A stretch of 64,000 nt of DNA from Thomasclavelia spiroformis DSM 1552 (GTDB lineage Bacteria > Bacillota_I > Bacilli_A > Erysipelotrichales > Coprobacillaceae): positions 1,178,001-1,242,000 of the forward strand of contig NZ_CP102275.1 in NCBI RefSeq assembly GCF_025149465.1, in the 5' to 3' direction. Positions 53,264-61,666 of this stretch are shown piece after piece. Positions within the stretch are counted from its first letter, which is position 1. Each line of letters starts with the position of its first letter. The notes beneath the pieces were generated by a model. That model had not been told where the DNA came from, made no database searches, and saw only the letters and a program-made list of their open reading frames with translations. The position numbers and the translations under genes were made by a program.

Positions 53264-54123
53264 TTATCGGTGGAATATATTTTTTCTTGGTTTAGCTTCT
53301 TTTTTTACTTCGTCAAATTCTTTTGAATACAATTCATGTTTTGGAATTTCCTGCATGATATATATGTGATCAAGTACATTGACATACAGATTCCCATCAA
53401 ATGCTTCAATAACCATACAATCTGTTCTGTTCTTTAAATAAACGGGTGTTCCATTCTCTGTCACGGGCAAATACAGCCTGTTTTGAAATCTGATACTATG
53501 CCCTGAATCAATTTTTCTAGGAGAAAGAACAGCTAAAGTATGATTGATCTTTTCAATTGATGGTTGCGTTTCAAATACTGATTTGGTAGTATTGAGATGT
53601 AGAGCAAACCTGTCATTGAATTTTTTTAGGTAGGATTTTAAAAATTTATTGGCTGACTCTATATCGGTTATATGAGCACGTCTGAGTTCAATAGGTAAAC
53701 GAGATTGGAAGGTTTGGTTCATTCTTTCGATTCTGCCTTTAGCTTGGGCGATGCTCGTTGTTTTAATATCAACGCCAAGATTATGACATGCATAGGAAAA
53801 TTGAGTGAAAGTGTCATCATCATCAAAAGTGTTGTTTTTCTTTTTATATTCAAAAACAGTACGTCTATCGGTATAAAACATAGCAGGGATACCATAATTG
53901 GTCAAAATCTGATAGAGGACATTATAATAACCATTTAGTGTTTCCTGAGTATCAAAATAAGCACCGACGACCTCACCAGTAGCATCATCAACAGCCAAAT
54001 GAAGATGCCAGATATGACCATCGATCCATTCAAAGCTGGAAGCATCCATCTGGATCATTTCACCCATATACTTGCATCTGGGTCTTCTAGGATGAGCATT
54101 TTTACTGTCAATGATAGAAATAG
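53264..54123 (-). pseudogene. Truncated IS1202-like (ISNCY) transposase
   Basis: The DDE integrase core is present: MIQMDASSFEWIDGHIWHLHLAVDDATGEVVGAYFDTQETLNGYY, with D(x)D and a later Glu in AKGRIERMNQTFQSRLP. The open frame continues upstream of the ATG at 54067 (visible as ...ISIIDSKNAHPRRPRCKYMGEM) and runs to about 54130. The normal N-terminal HTH (~130-150 residues) is absent: the frame is cut where the inverted-repeat segment starts. So it is an inactive remnant. GC and codon use differ from the host genes. A TGTCAAG end-like sequence lies at 53157. Confidence 0.78.
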
Positions 54124-54149
54124 TGGTACTATGTCAAGAAAAAGTGCCA
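54124..54149 (+). repeat. Left 26-bp inverted repeat
   Basis: TGGTACTATGTCAAG... matches the right copy (54970-54995) in inverse orientation at 25 of 26 bases. Each copy can also fold on itself (TGGTACT/AGTACCA ends). Confidence 0.85.
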
Positions 54150-54391
54150 TCAATAATTCTTGGAGTTGTGCTATTTTTTCTTATTTCGTTTTATAGTATT
54201 TAGTGACTATTCCAACAATCATATGATTAATTGTTTTCTTTAAAGATCTTTGTTTATATGATGAAAAAGCTTTTGGAAAATAAAAAAATTGAATAACAAC
54301 CTAGTTTATTAGTACATTTAATAAATAATTCGAGAAATAAAGAATAACAATTCATAAAATAAAACATATTATGGTAATGAGGAGGGATAAA

Positions 54392-54901
54392 ATGTATCTC
54401 AATTATTATAATATGTGCACTCCATATAACCAAGATTATGAAATTAATGACAGAAATAGTGAATTACAACTAGATAGTGAAGAAATTATTACACTAAATC
54501 AAGCGATTTCTTTAATTAAGCAGTCTATTGGAAATGAAAAAGAAGATGAGATGTTTTACAATGTTTTAATTAAACAAGCACCAACAAATGAGGAGAAAGA
54601 GATCATAAAAAGTATCAGGAATGATGAAAGAAAACATAACCGGATATTAAGAAGATTATACTATGAATTTACAGGACAAATTTTGCCGGAGAGTACGTTA
54701 TCAAATAATTCAGAAATTAATATGGACTATAAATCAAATCTAAAGCTGGCATTATTTGGTGAATTAAATGCAGTTGCTAAGTATAGAAAAATTTTGGGAA
54801 CAATGCCAAGCGGAAATAGTTATACATTACTTATGTCTATAATGACAGACGAATTAAGACATGCAAGTAAGTATAATTTTTTAATCAGTAATGCAAAATA
54901 A
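54392..54901 (+). CDS. Ferritin-like (rubrerythrin-family) diiron protein
   Basis: A 170-aa helical protein with repeated diiron ligands: Glu in IGNEKEDEMFY, the ExxH in RNDERKHNRILR, a Glu in LALFGELNAVAKY, and a second ExxH in MTDELRHASKYNF. It resembles the rubrerythrin domain without rubredoxin. ATG at 54392 is chosen (AGGAGGG 7 bases upstream) over an ATG 21 bases earlier. It may protect against oxygen or peroxide; its partners are unknown. It lies between inverted repeats (see mobile element). Confidence 0.75.
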   Translation: MYLNYYNMCTPYNQDYEINDRNSELQLDSEEIITLNQAISLIKQSIGNEKEDEMFYNVLIKQAPTNEEKEIIKSIRNDERKHNRILRRLYYEFTGQILPESTLSNNSEINMDYKSNLKLALFGELNAVAKYRKILGTMPSGNSYTLLMSIMTDELRHASKYNFLISNAK

Positions 54902-54943
54902 GACAAACTTTTAGCTTAGAATCAGAATTTTTCAAATGTCGAA

Positions 54944-54980
54944 GTTAAATAGAAAAATTTCTATTTAACTGGTACTTTTT
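54944..54980 (+). terminator. Terminator of the ferritin-like gene
   Basis: A perfect 12-bp stem GTTAAATAGAAA/TTTCTATTTAAC with a two-base loop; a short T run lies shortly after. Confidence 0.7.
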
Positions 54981-54995
54981 CTTGACATAGTACCA
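54970..54995 (-). repeat. Right 26-bp inverted repeat
   Basis: Inverse copy of 54124-54149, one mismatch; begins right at the foot of the ferritin-gene terminator. Confidence 0.85.
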
Positions 54996-55103
54996 TTTAC
55001 ACAAAATAATTTACAGGCTCTCCTCCAAAAAGCGACAGATATTTTAAAGGGTTCCTAATTATTTAGAGCACCAAATAGTTTAAAAACTGTTCATTTAGTC
55101 TTT

Positions 55104-56339
55104 TTATTTTATGATTTTATATTTTTTTAATAATGAAATACGTTTATTACCTAATTCAATTGCTTTTTTCATATCTAGATCAGTTTCTTTTTTACTGCGT
55201 TTATACCGATTAATAAAGCCTTTCATTCGTTTTATCCATACATATGGAAGTAGATATGGTTTATCATATAAAATAGGATAACCAGCTCTTAAATTTTTAG
55301 CTGATGGAAAAATAAGGGATATAAGTGATGTTTTTTTGTTTTGCTCATTTAAAACTCTTCTAGTCATCAAATTACTATAAACTCTTTCTTTAGTTGAAAG
55401 ACCAAATACACCACTATCAAAAATATCATCTAAAAAATCAGTATAATCTAATTTATCAATTAAATGTTTAGGATAATTGATATCACTCATTTTAACGTTA
55501 TAAAAATCTTCAAGTACACTATATATACAATGAATAAATATACTTATATTAAATTCATTTGCAAAATTAAATAATTTATCCCAATCAACAAATTCATAAT
55601 TTTTTATACTATACATCCCAATATCCATCAATTGTCTTAATCCAACTCCATTATTAATAAAATGTTTAAAACAATGACAAATCAAATAAAATAACTGATC
55701 AAATTCATTCATTACCTGGATTGAAACACCATCAATTTCAATATTTTTACTATTAACAAAAATAGCTTCAAAATACTTATTCAAAAAACCTAAATAAGAA
55801 TCATTGCCAAATAACTGTAAATGTAATTCAATACTTAAAGTAGAAACAGGATCAATAAATGTAGTAACTTGTACATTATCATTAATAACTTCATTAACTA
55901 CTTGATAATGATTATCAAGTAGTATGTGACACACTTTATTAAAATCTTCTTTTTTTATAATAATATCTTCATCACCAGATACTCGCCATTCTTTTTTATT
56001 ATAAAGTTCTCTTAAGACAATTCCTTTTGTAACAATACAATCAATATTATTATTTTTTATTTTTTGATAGATGTTTAAAAAAGCATCACTAAGTTGTATC
56101 TGTTTAACAACTAATGATGTACTTTCGTCTTGCCATTTATGTTTAAATTCTTCATCTGTTTTTAAAAATGATTCATTGGTTTTAATGGTTTCATATGCAA
56201 CTGGGAGTAATGAATGAATTTTTGAAAGTTCATATAGTTCTTGCCAATTTTCTTTAGTTAATTGATTGGATAGTTGAAAATCTGTATCATGCATAAAACA
56301 AGATATTATATGCATAAGAATTGTTTGTACTTGCTTCAT
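55104..56339 (-). CDS. Nucleotidyltransferase family protein (NTP_transf_5-like)
   Basis: A 411-aa protein. The nucleotidyltransferase core is visible at about 95-175: CIVTKGIVLRELYNKKEWRVSGDEDIII with acidic metal ligands D123 and D125, and later IELHL with the Glu. The C-terminal half is helical. In published lasso-peptide clusters related proteins act with an HPr-kinase-like enzyme as tailoring partners. Here it is divergent from the pqqD-rSAM operon and separated from it by a decayed regulator. Target unknown: a peptide or a glycan is possible. GGAGAA precedes the ATG. Confidence 0.7.
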   Translation of the reverse strand: MKQVQTILMHIISCFMHDTDFQLSNQLTKENWQELYELSKIHSLLPVAYETIKTNESFLKTDEEFKHKWQDESTSLVVKQIQLSDAFLNIYQKIKNNNIDCIVTKGIVLRELYNKKEWRVSGDEDIIIKKEDFNKVCHILLDNHYQVVNEVINDNVQVTTFIDPVSTLSIELHLQLFGNDSYLGFLNKYFEAIFVNSKNIEIDGVSIQVMNEFDQLFYLICHCFKHFINNGVGLRQLMDIGMYSIKNYEFVDWDKLFNFANEFNISIFIHCIYSVLEDFYNVKMSDINYPKHLIDKLDYTDFLDDIFDSGVFGLSTKERVYSNLMTRRVLNEQNKKTSLISLIFPSAKNLRAGYPILYDKPYLLPYVWIKRMKGFINRYKRSKKETDLDMKKAIELGNKRISLLKKYKIIK

Positions 56340-56376
56340 AAGTTTCTCCTATAAATTGTAAGTTAATGATTTTAAT

Positions 56377-56983
56377 TTATTTTTTATATTTAAATATTTT
56401 TTGACTAACTGGAATAGTAATCCCATTAATAAGTTTTATTTGGTATCTTTTTATTGATTTTATATAGTAGTTATTTACTAAATATCTTTTATGAACATGT
56501 AATAAAAATGAAACATATTTTGAAATATTATTTGTGGAACTTCTTATATTTATGCTATCACCAAAAGTATAAATAGTACATATTTTATCGTTTGATTAAA
56601 TATAAATAATCTCAAAGGGTAAAAGATAATGCGTTGTACTATTGAGATCTTAGAATTGGATTCGTTTATCTTTAGTATCATTGAAATCAATTGCTCTAAG
56701 ATATTGAAACCAAGATGTATATTCATTAATATTTGGAGTTTGATAAACACTATCAAATTCTAAAGGTATATCACGAGCATGAGAACTATGAATGTGTAAA
56801 AGAGTCCATGAATCTTTTTTCTTTTCCATAAATGTACATAAATTCAAAAGCACCGACCCACATAAAATTATCATCTATTAAATCGAAATATTTATTAGTA
56901 TCTTGATTATAAAAATCTTTAATAAATTGTCTACTTAATTCAACACATTCATTACTTAATAATTCTTTGTTTGCAAGCATCAT
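56377..56983 (-). pseudogene. Decayed LytTR-type regulator with SnoaL-like N-terminus
   Basis: Translated in pieces on the minus strand. First piece (56983 to ~56835): LANKELLSNECVELSRQFIKDFYNQ, SnoaL/NTF2-like. A frame change, perhaps with an internal deletion, lies in an A-rich stretch near 56826-56842. The second frame then runs through KDSWTLLHIHSSHARDIPLE and ends in a LytTR DNA-binding domain (HKRYLVNNYYIKSIKRY, then NGITIPVSQK). It is cut by two in-frame TAA codons, at 56650-56652 and 56596-56598, each explainable by one base change. So at least three lesions. An intact protein would likely have controlled the neighbouring operon. Confidence 0.72.
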
Positions 56984-57079
56984 ATCCTTAATTATATTCT
57001 ATCAAATAATATATATTTTTTTAAATATAATGCTTTAAATGTATTCTTGACGAGCAATTTTTCTATTTCACGAAAAAAT

Positions 57080-57109
57080 TTGACAAATAAACAATGCATG
57101 GACTACAAT
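57080..57109 (+). promoter_or_regulatory. Promoter of the peptide-modification operon
   Basis: TTGACA, an 18-base spacer and TACAAT; the pqqD-like start is about 58 bases further on. Confidence 0.65.
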
Positions 57110-57167
57110 AGAATATATAAGGATATTTAATCTTATATTTATTGATTTAATAAAAGGAGGGATGCAA

Positions 57168-57482
57168 TTGAAATTAAAAAGTGATTTAATTTTACGTGAA
57201 GTTGCAGATCAACACGTAATTGTTCCAGTTGGAAAAAGAGTACAAGAAGTCACTTCAATTGTTTATATTTCATCTTCAGCTGCATACTTATGGGAGTATA
57301 TGAAAAATAACGAATTTGAAATTGATGATCTTGTTAAAATGATAGTGGAACATTACGATGGAGTAAGTGAGGAAACTGCTCGTAAAGATGTTGAAGGCTA
57401 TATCAAACTATTAACAGATAATTATATTATCGATGATGGAAGGGTTCGAGGAAGCGTATATGTACGTGTCCCTAAAAAATAA
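57168..57482 (+). CDS. PqqD-family peptide-binding protein (RRE)
   Basis: A ~104-aa PqqD-like protein. Residues KSDLILREVADQHVIVPVGKR, then SSSAAYLWEYMKNNEFEIDDLVKMI and DVEGYIKLLTDNYII give the winged-helix RiPP recognition element, which binds leader peptides and presents them to the radical SAM enzyme. The start is probably the TTG at 57168 because AAAGGAGGG lies 8 bases upstream; the ATG at 57162 is only 1-2 bases away from that site. The stop overlaps the next start (TAATG). Confidence 0.87.
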   Translation: MKLKSDLILREVADQHVIVPVGKRVQEVTSIVYISSSAAYLWEYMKNNEFEIDDLVKMIVEHYDGVSEETARKDVEGYIKLLTDNYIIDDGRVRGSVYVRVPKK

Positions 57483-58543
57483 TGGCATATAAATTTGAAC
57501 CAGCATGTAATCGTATGGAATGGCTTGATCCATTTTATAAACAAGTATGGCAAAAAGCTTTCGATGATGCGATACCAATATCTGGAACTTTTGAACTAAC
57601 ACCAAGATGTAATTTTAATTGTAAAATGTGTTATGTTCATTTATCAGAAAAAGATATTCCAAAATATGGAAAAGAATTATCTGCAAAAAAATGGATTGAT
57701 ATTGCAAAACAAGCAAAAGAGGCAGGAACAACATGGTTATGTATTACTGGTGGAGAACCATTACTACATCCTGAATTTGGAAAAATATATACACAGTTAT
57801 CAAAAATGGGATTTTTTATTACTTTGCAAACAAATGCATCGCTAATTCCTAAATATCAAAAACTATTTGAAAACTATCCACCTAGATTGATAAAAATAAC
57901 ATTATATGGTTCAAGCAACGAAACATATAAAAAAGTATGTCAAATAGATAATGGCTTTACAAAAGTTCACCAAAGTATTCAATTACTAAAAAAGATGAAT
58001 ATACCAATTCAATTAGTAAGTACAATCACAAAACAAAATCTTGATGACATAAAAAAGATGGCTTTCTATGCCTATATTAATCAATTACCTTGGGTATCAA
58101 CCGGTGGTATAAAAAATTCTTTTAGAAATGAAAAAATAAATCTAGATGAAATAGTCGTCCAAGATAAAATTGATCAATATAAAAAAGAAGAAATCAAACA
58201 TTACTTAAATAATCCTATTAATATAGAAAGAAAACCATGTACGTATTGTCAAGATTATCGTTTAGGATATTGGATTACTTGGGATGGTAAAATGGGATTT
58301 TGTAGTTTTTTAACAGAACCAAATATCTCAATTGAAACATTAAGTTTTAATGAAGCGTGGGGGCAATTAATAGAATATGAAGATAACCTAGATTGGCCTC
58401 AAGAATGTAAAGCATGTAAGGTATCTAGTGTATGTTTTAAATGTGCTGCAACACTTGCAACACATTCTGGAAGCGTTAATAAAATAAATAATGAATATTG
58501 TCAAAAATTAAAGGGATATTATAAAGAAGTTAAGGAGGAATAA
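57482..58543 (+). CDS. Radical SAM/SPASM peptide maturase
   Basis: A 353-aa enzyme. The SAM cluster motif is C43-x3-C47-x2-C50 (CNFNCKMC), with ITGGEPLLHPEF at 88-99. A SPASM region follows with cysteines at 253, 256, 274, 309, 312, 318, 321 and 340, enough for two auxiliary [4Fe-4S] clusters. This is the pattern of RiPP enzymes that make thioether, C-C or C-O crosslinks, or epimers. Which of these is not readable. It sits in one operon with the PqqD-like protein and the next gene, with 1-3 base spacing. Confidence 0.88.
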   Translation: MAYKFEPACNRMEWLDPFYKQVWQKAFDDAIPISGTFELTPRCNFNCKMCYVHLSEKDIPKYGKELSAKKWIDIAKQAKEAGTTWLCITGGEPLLHPEFGKIYTQLSKMGFFITLQTNASLIPKYQKLFENYPPRLIKITLYGSSNETYKKVCQIDNGFTKVHQSIQLLKKMNIPIQLVSTITKQNLDDIKKMAFYAYINQLPWVSTGGIKNSFRNEKINLDEIVVQDKIDQYKKEEIKHYLNNPINIERKPCTYCQDYRLGYWITWDGKMGFCSFLTEPNISIETLSFNEAWGQLIEYEDNLDWPQECKACKVSSVCFKCAATLATHSGSVNKINNEYCQKLKGYYKEVKEE

Positions 58544-58546
58544 AAT

Positions 58547-58960
58547 ATGGCAACTGAAACAAACTATGTTAAAGTACCTCAATCAAATCAATATGATGGA
58601 GTAAGTGGGCACTCAGTATCAACTAGTGCAAATTCAATTCCATCTGGTGCAACTACCGTAGAAGGTTACTTTTTTCATTGGACCCCTGATGGTGGATTTA
58701 TAGGAACTGGCTGGTATAGTGGTTTTTCTGGTTCTCCTGTAAATGTATTTAATGGAGGAGTATATGCAAATAATGATGATGCATTCCAACAATATGTGAA
58801 CGGACTAGGAGAAAATCCAAATCTTAACAATGTATTTTCACAATGGCAACAATACCTTGAGCAATTAGAATCGCAAACAACAGGATTAGGTGCTAATTTA
58901 ATTTCGCGTCTAGTTATAGATATACAATCTAAAGAAATGAGTTGTGTTACAAAAGCATAA
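58547..58960 (+). CDS. 137-aa Gly/aromatic-rich protein, candidate substrate of the radical SAM enzyme
   Basis: Not recognised. It begins 3 bases after the maturase stop with AAGGAGG ahead of the ATG. Residues 1-38 are Ser/Thr/Asn-rich; 39-73 are dense in Gly, Tyr, Trp and Phe (GYFFHW, GGFIGTGWYSGF, NGGVY); 77-127 look helical; the C-terminus is KEMSCVTKA with the only Cys at 133. No signal peptide and no catalytic motif. Its place between the maturase and kinase/exporter genes makes it the best candidate for the modified peptide, though it is longer than most RiPP precursors. It could instead be an accessory protein. Confidence 0.6.
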   Translation: MATETNYVKVPQSNQYDGVSGHSVSTSANSIPSGATTVEGYFFHWTPDGGFIGTGWYSGFSGSPVNVFNGGVYANNDDAFQQYVNGLGENPNLNNVFSQWQQYLEQLESQTTGLGANLISRLVIDIQSKEMSCVTKA

Positions 58961-59072
58961 AATATAGTATACATTAGATTGAACGATCACAATATAAGTA
59001 TATTATATGTTTACATTTTTAATTATAAATTTTATATAATTTTGAATGATAAAAATCAATAACTAAAAAATT
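58961..59072. other. Short AT-rich gap
   Basis: No gene or clear terminator in 112 bases. A second short precursor was looked for and not found. Confidence 0.5.
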
Positions 59073-59864
59073 ATGAATAAATATAAAATTATCAATTTTG
59101 ACTTATATATAAAATACCCTTATCAAAAAAATTGCTGGAGAAAATTTAATGATTTTAATTTAGATAATTTTGATATAAAGATTTTTCTTTATCGTGGGTA
59201 TGATTTTTTTAATGGTCTACAGTATGTCGATCTTCAAGATACTAATACACATCTTATTATGAATGGTAATGATTTTATGGTTGTAAATGAAGATTGGAGC
59301 AAAGCAAATATTATAAAAATGAATCAGTCCGAAAGTTTTGATGCTTTTACAATGCAGTTGTTTTACACTCATGCTGTGCAAAAACATATAATACAAATTC
59401 ATAGTTCATTAGTTGAATATAAAGGTAAAGGAATTATGTTTTTAGGGCCATCTGGTATTGGTAAAACAACTCAGGCAGAGTTATGGAATAAATATTTAGA
59501 TGCACTTATTATTAATGGTGATTGTGTATTTGTTGAAGATAAAAGTAATGAGTTTATTGGATGGGGAACCCCATGGTGTGGTTCATCTCCATATTGTGAA
59601 AATAGAAATGTTCCTGTTTTAGGCTTAGTTGTTTTAAAACAAGGAAATGAAAATAGGATTAGGAAATTAGATGGTTTTGAAAAAGTGAGTGAAGTTAGTA
59701 ATAACATTATTTATCCTATGTGGTTAGAAAATGGGATGGATTTATGTTTAGATACTTTAGATCATTTGTTGAGAAATGTTCCTGTTTATGAGCTAACAAA
59801 TAAAGCTGACAAAGAGTCAGTTGAGTTAGTTAAGCAGGTGATATTTATAGATGAAAAGAATTAA
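59073..59864 (+). CDS. HPr-kinase-like P-loop protein
   Basis: A 263-aa protein. The Walker A motif GPSGIGKTT is at 125-133, followed by INGDCVFVEDKSNEFIGWGTPWCGSS and CENRNVPVLGLVVL, resembling the C-terminal kinase domain of HPr kinase. The HPr-binding N-terminal domain is replaced by ~110 unrelated residues. Related HprK-like proteins in lasso clusters phosphorylate the precursor peptide. A weak ribosome site precedes the ATG. It overlaps the ABC transporter gene by 14 bases, so they are probably coupled. Confidence 0.8.
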   Translation: MNKYKIINFDLYIKYPYQKNCWRKFNDFNLDNFDIKIFLYRGYDFFNGLQYVDLQDTNTHLIMNGNDFMVVNEDWSKANIIKMNQSESFDAFTMQLFYTHAVQKHIIQIHSSLVEYKGKGIMFLGPSGIGKTTQAELWNKYLDALIINGDCVFVEDKSNEFIGWGTPWCGSSPYCENRNVPVLGLVVLKQGNENRIRKLDGFEKVSEVSNNIIYPMWLENGMDLCLDTLDHLLRNVPVYELTNKADKESVELVKQVIFIDEKN

Positions 59865-61614
59865 GCATATTATTAAGAGGATTAAAGAAGGACGTTTAAA
59901 TGAATTGTTTGATCAATTGCTCTGGTTGAGTACTTATGTAAAGAGATATTGGATATTGATTGCAATTTATACGTTTTTGATGACATCAGGATCATTGTTA
60001 GGATTAGGAACAACAGTTGTTTCTAGAGATCTTGTTGATGTTGTAACTGGAGAGAGTTCTAAAAATCTTGTTTATGTAATTGGTATGTACGTTGGTACAG
60101 GTGTTGGTCAAATTTTTATTAATGTGATTAGAACACGGATATCGCTAAGAATTCAATTAAAGATTCAAACTGAAATTCGAGAAGATATTTTTAAACAGAT
60201 TATACAAACAGATTGGGAATATCTTTTGGATTATCGTACTGGAGATTTATTGTATCGAATTAATGGAGATGCAGGAATGGTAGCAAACAGTATTTTAACT
60301 TTTATCCCAACTGTCATCTCTGTTTTTATAAGTTTTTTTAGTGCATTTTGGATTATGATGAAAAATGATCCAATAATGGCATTAATTGCTTTGATGGGAG
60401 CACCTATTACATTATTTACATCAAGATATACAATGCGTAAAATGCGTGAGTTTACTAAGAAAAATCAAGATTTTTCAAGTAATAAAATGGCTTTTGATCA
60501 GGAAACATTTCAAAATCTGCAAATGATTAAAGCTTTTGGTCTAGTACCTAAATTTATTAATGATTTTCATGATGTACAACAAAAATCAATGAAAATATCA
60601 TTAGATCAAAACAAATATCAAACATTTGGTACAATTATCACTTCATTAGTTGGCCAAGTCATTGGTTATGCTTGTTATGGATACGCGCTATTTCGTTTAG
60701 CTAGTGGAGCAATTAGTTATGGAACGATGACAATGTTTGTAGGAATGGCGGGATCACTTAGAGGATCTTTTAGTTCAATTGTCAATCTTGTTCCAACATT
60801 GGTCAGAGCTTGTATTAATGCTCAACGAATCATTGAAATTATTGATCTTCCTAGAGAAGAAGTAAAAGATGATAAAGAAGCTCGTTTGATTTTAAATGAA
60901 GCTAGTAAATATGGTGTTGAGATTTATATGAATAATGTAAGTTTTTGGTACAAAGAAGGAAAACCAGTTTATGAAAACTCTTCTTTATATGCTCATCCAG
61001 GGGAAATAATAGGGTTGTTAGGACCTAGTGGACAAGGGAAAACTACGACATTGAATTTATTATTAGGACTATTTCATCCTCGTAAAGGTAGTTTAAAAGT
61101 TGGTAATCCTAATGGTTTAATGATTGATATTTCTTCAGCAACCCGCTGTTTATTTAGTTATATTCCTCAAGAAAACACAATGTTTTCAGGAACAATTGCT
61201 GATAATATTAAAATGCTAAAGCCTGAGGCAACAGAACAAGAAATTATTCAAGTTTTAAAAATGTCTTGCGCATGGGAATTTATTAAGGAATTAACTGAGG
61301 GAATCAATACCCCAGTAAGAGAACTTGGACGTCGTTTTTCACAGGGACAAAAACAAAGATTATCGATTGCTCGAGCCCTACTGGTTAGTACCCCAATTTT
61401 ATTATTAGATGAAGCTACAAGTGCTTTAGACATAGCTACAGAAAAGAAAGTATTAAAGAATATTTTAGAACATGACCCTCTAAGAATAATAATCGTAGCA
61501 GCGCATCGCCCTAGTGTTTTTTCAATGTGTCATCGTGTTTATAAGATTTCTAATGGTTCTATTCATGAAGCAAATCAAGAAGAAGTAACACGTTTTTTAA
61601 AGGGAGATGATTAG
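59851..61614 (+). CDS. ABC exporter (fused permease-ATPase)
   Basis: A 587-aa half transporter. Six transmembrane helices lie in the first ~320 residues. Then come Walker A GPSGQGKTT at 391-399, signature FSQGQ at 496-500 (a variant of LSGGQ), Walker B ILLLDEATSALD and a His switch in AAHRPSVF. No N-terminal C39 peptidase domain is present, so a leader, if any, would need another protease. It likely exports the product of the modification genes as a homodimer. Confidence 0.87.
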   Translation: MKRIKHIIKRIKEGRLNELFDQLLWLSTYVKRYWILIAIYTFLMTSGSLLGLGTTVVSRDLVDVVTGESSKNLVYVIGMYVGTGVGQIFINVIRTRISLRIQLKIQTEIREDIFKQIIQTDWEYLLDYRTGDLLYRINGDAGMVANSILTFIPTVISVFISFFSAFWIMMKNDPIMALIALMGAPITLFTSRYTMRKMREFTKKNQDFSSNKMAFDQETFQNLQMIKAFGLVPKFINDFHDVQQKSMKISLDQNKYQTFGTIITSLVGQVIGYACYGYALFRLASGAISYGTMTMFVGMAGSLRGSFSSIVNLVPTLVRACINAQRIIEIIDLPREEVKDDKEARLILNEASKYGVEIYMNNVSFWYKEGKPVYENSSLYAHPGEIIGLLGPSGQGKTTTLNLLLGLFHPRKGSLKVGNPNGLMIDISSATRCLFSYIPQENTMFSGTIADNIKMLKPEATEQEIIQVLKMSCAWEFIKELTEGINTPVRELGRRFSQGQKQRLSIARALLVSTPILLLDEATSALDIATEKKVLKNILEHDPLRIIIVAAHRPSVFSMCHRVYKISNGSIHEANQEEVTRFLKGDD

Positions 61615-61666
61615 TGAAATTGGATATTTAGATTTTTTAAAGATTTTTAATGCAAGGAGGATGTAC

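Larger units (their letters stand above)
54124..54995. mobile_element. 872-bp segment with 26-bp inverted ends, carrying a ferritin-like gene
   Basis: Two near-perfect 26-bp inverted repeats bound an 872-bp stretch that contains one gene and no transposase. The left end meets the broken transposase, the right end meets unrelated AT-rich sequence. No target duplication is visible. It could be a non-autonomous transposon or an invertible segment; I cannot tell which. Confidence 0.5.

Noticed and set aside
58675-58974. A 99-codon minus-strand frame over the candidate precursor gene
   Set aside because: Antisense to a gene with a strong ribosome site and operon position; no ribosome site of its own.
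55104-61614. A classical lasso-peptide cluster
   Set aside because: No asparagine-synthetase-like cyclase and no B2-type protease were found on either strand.
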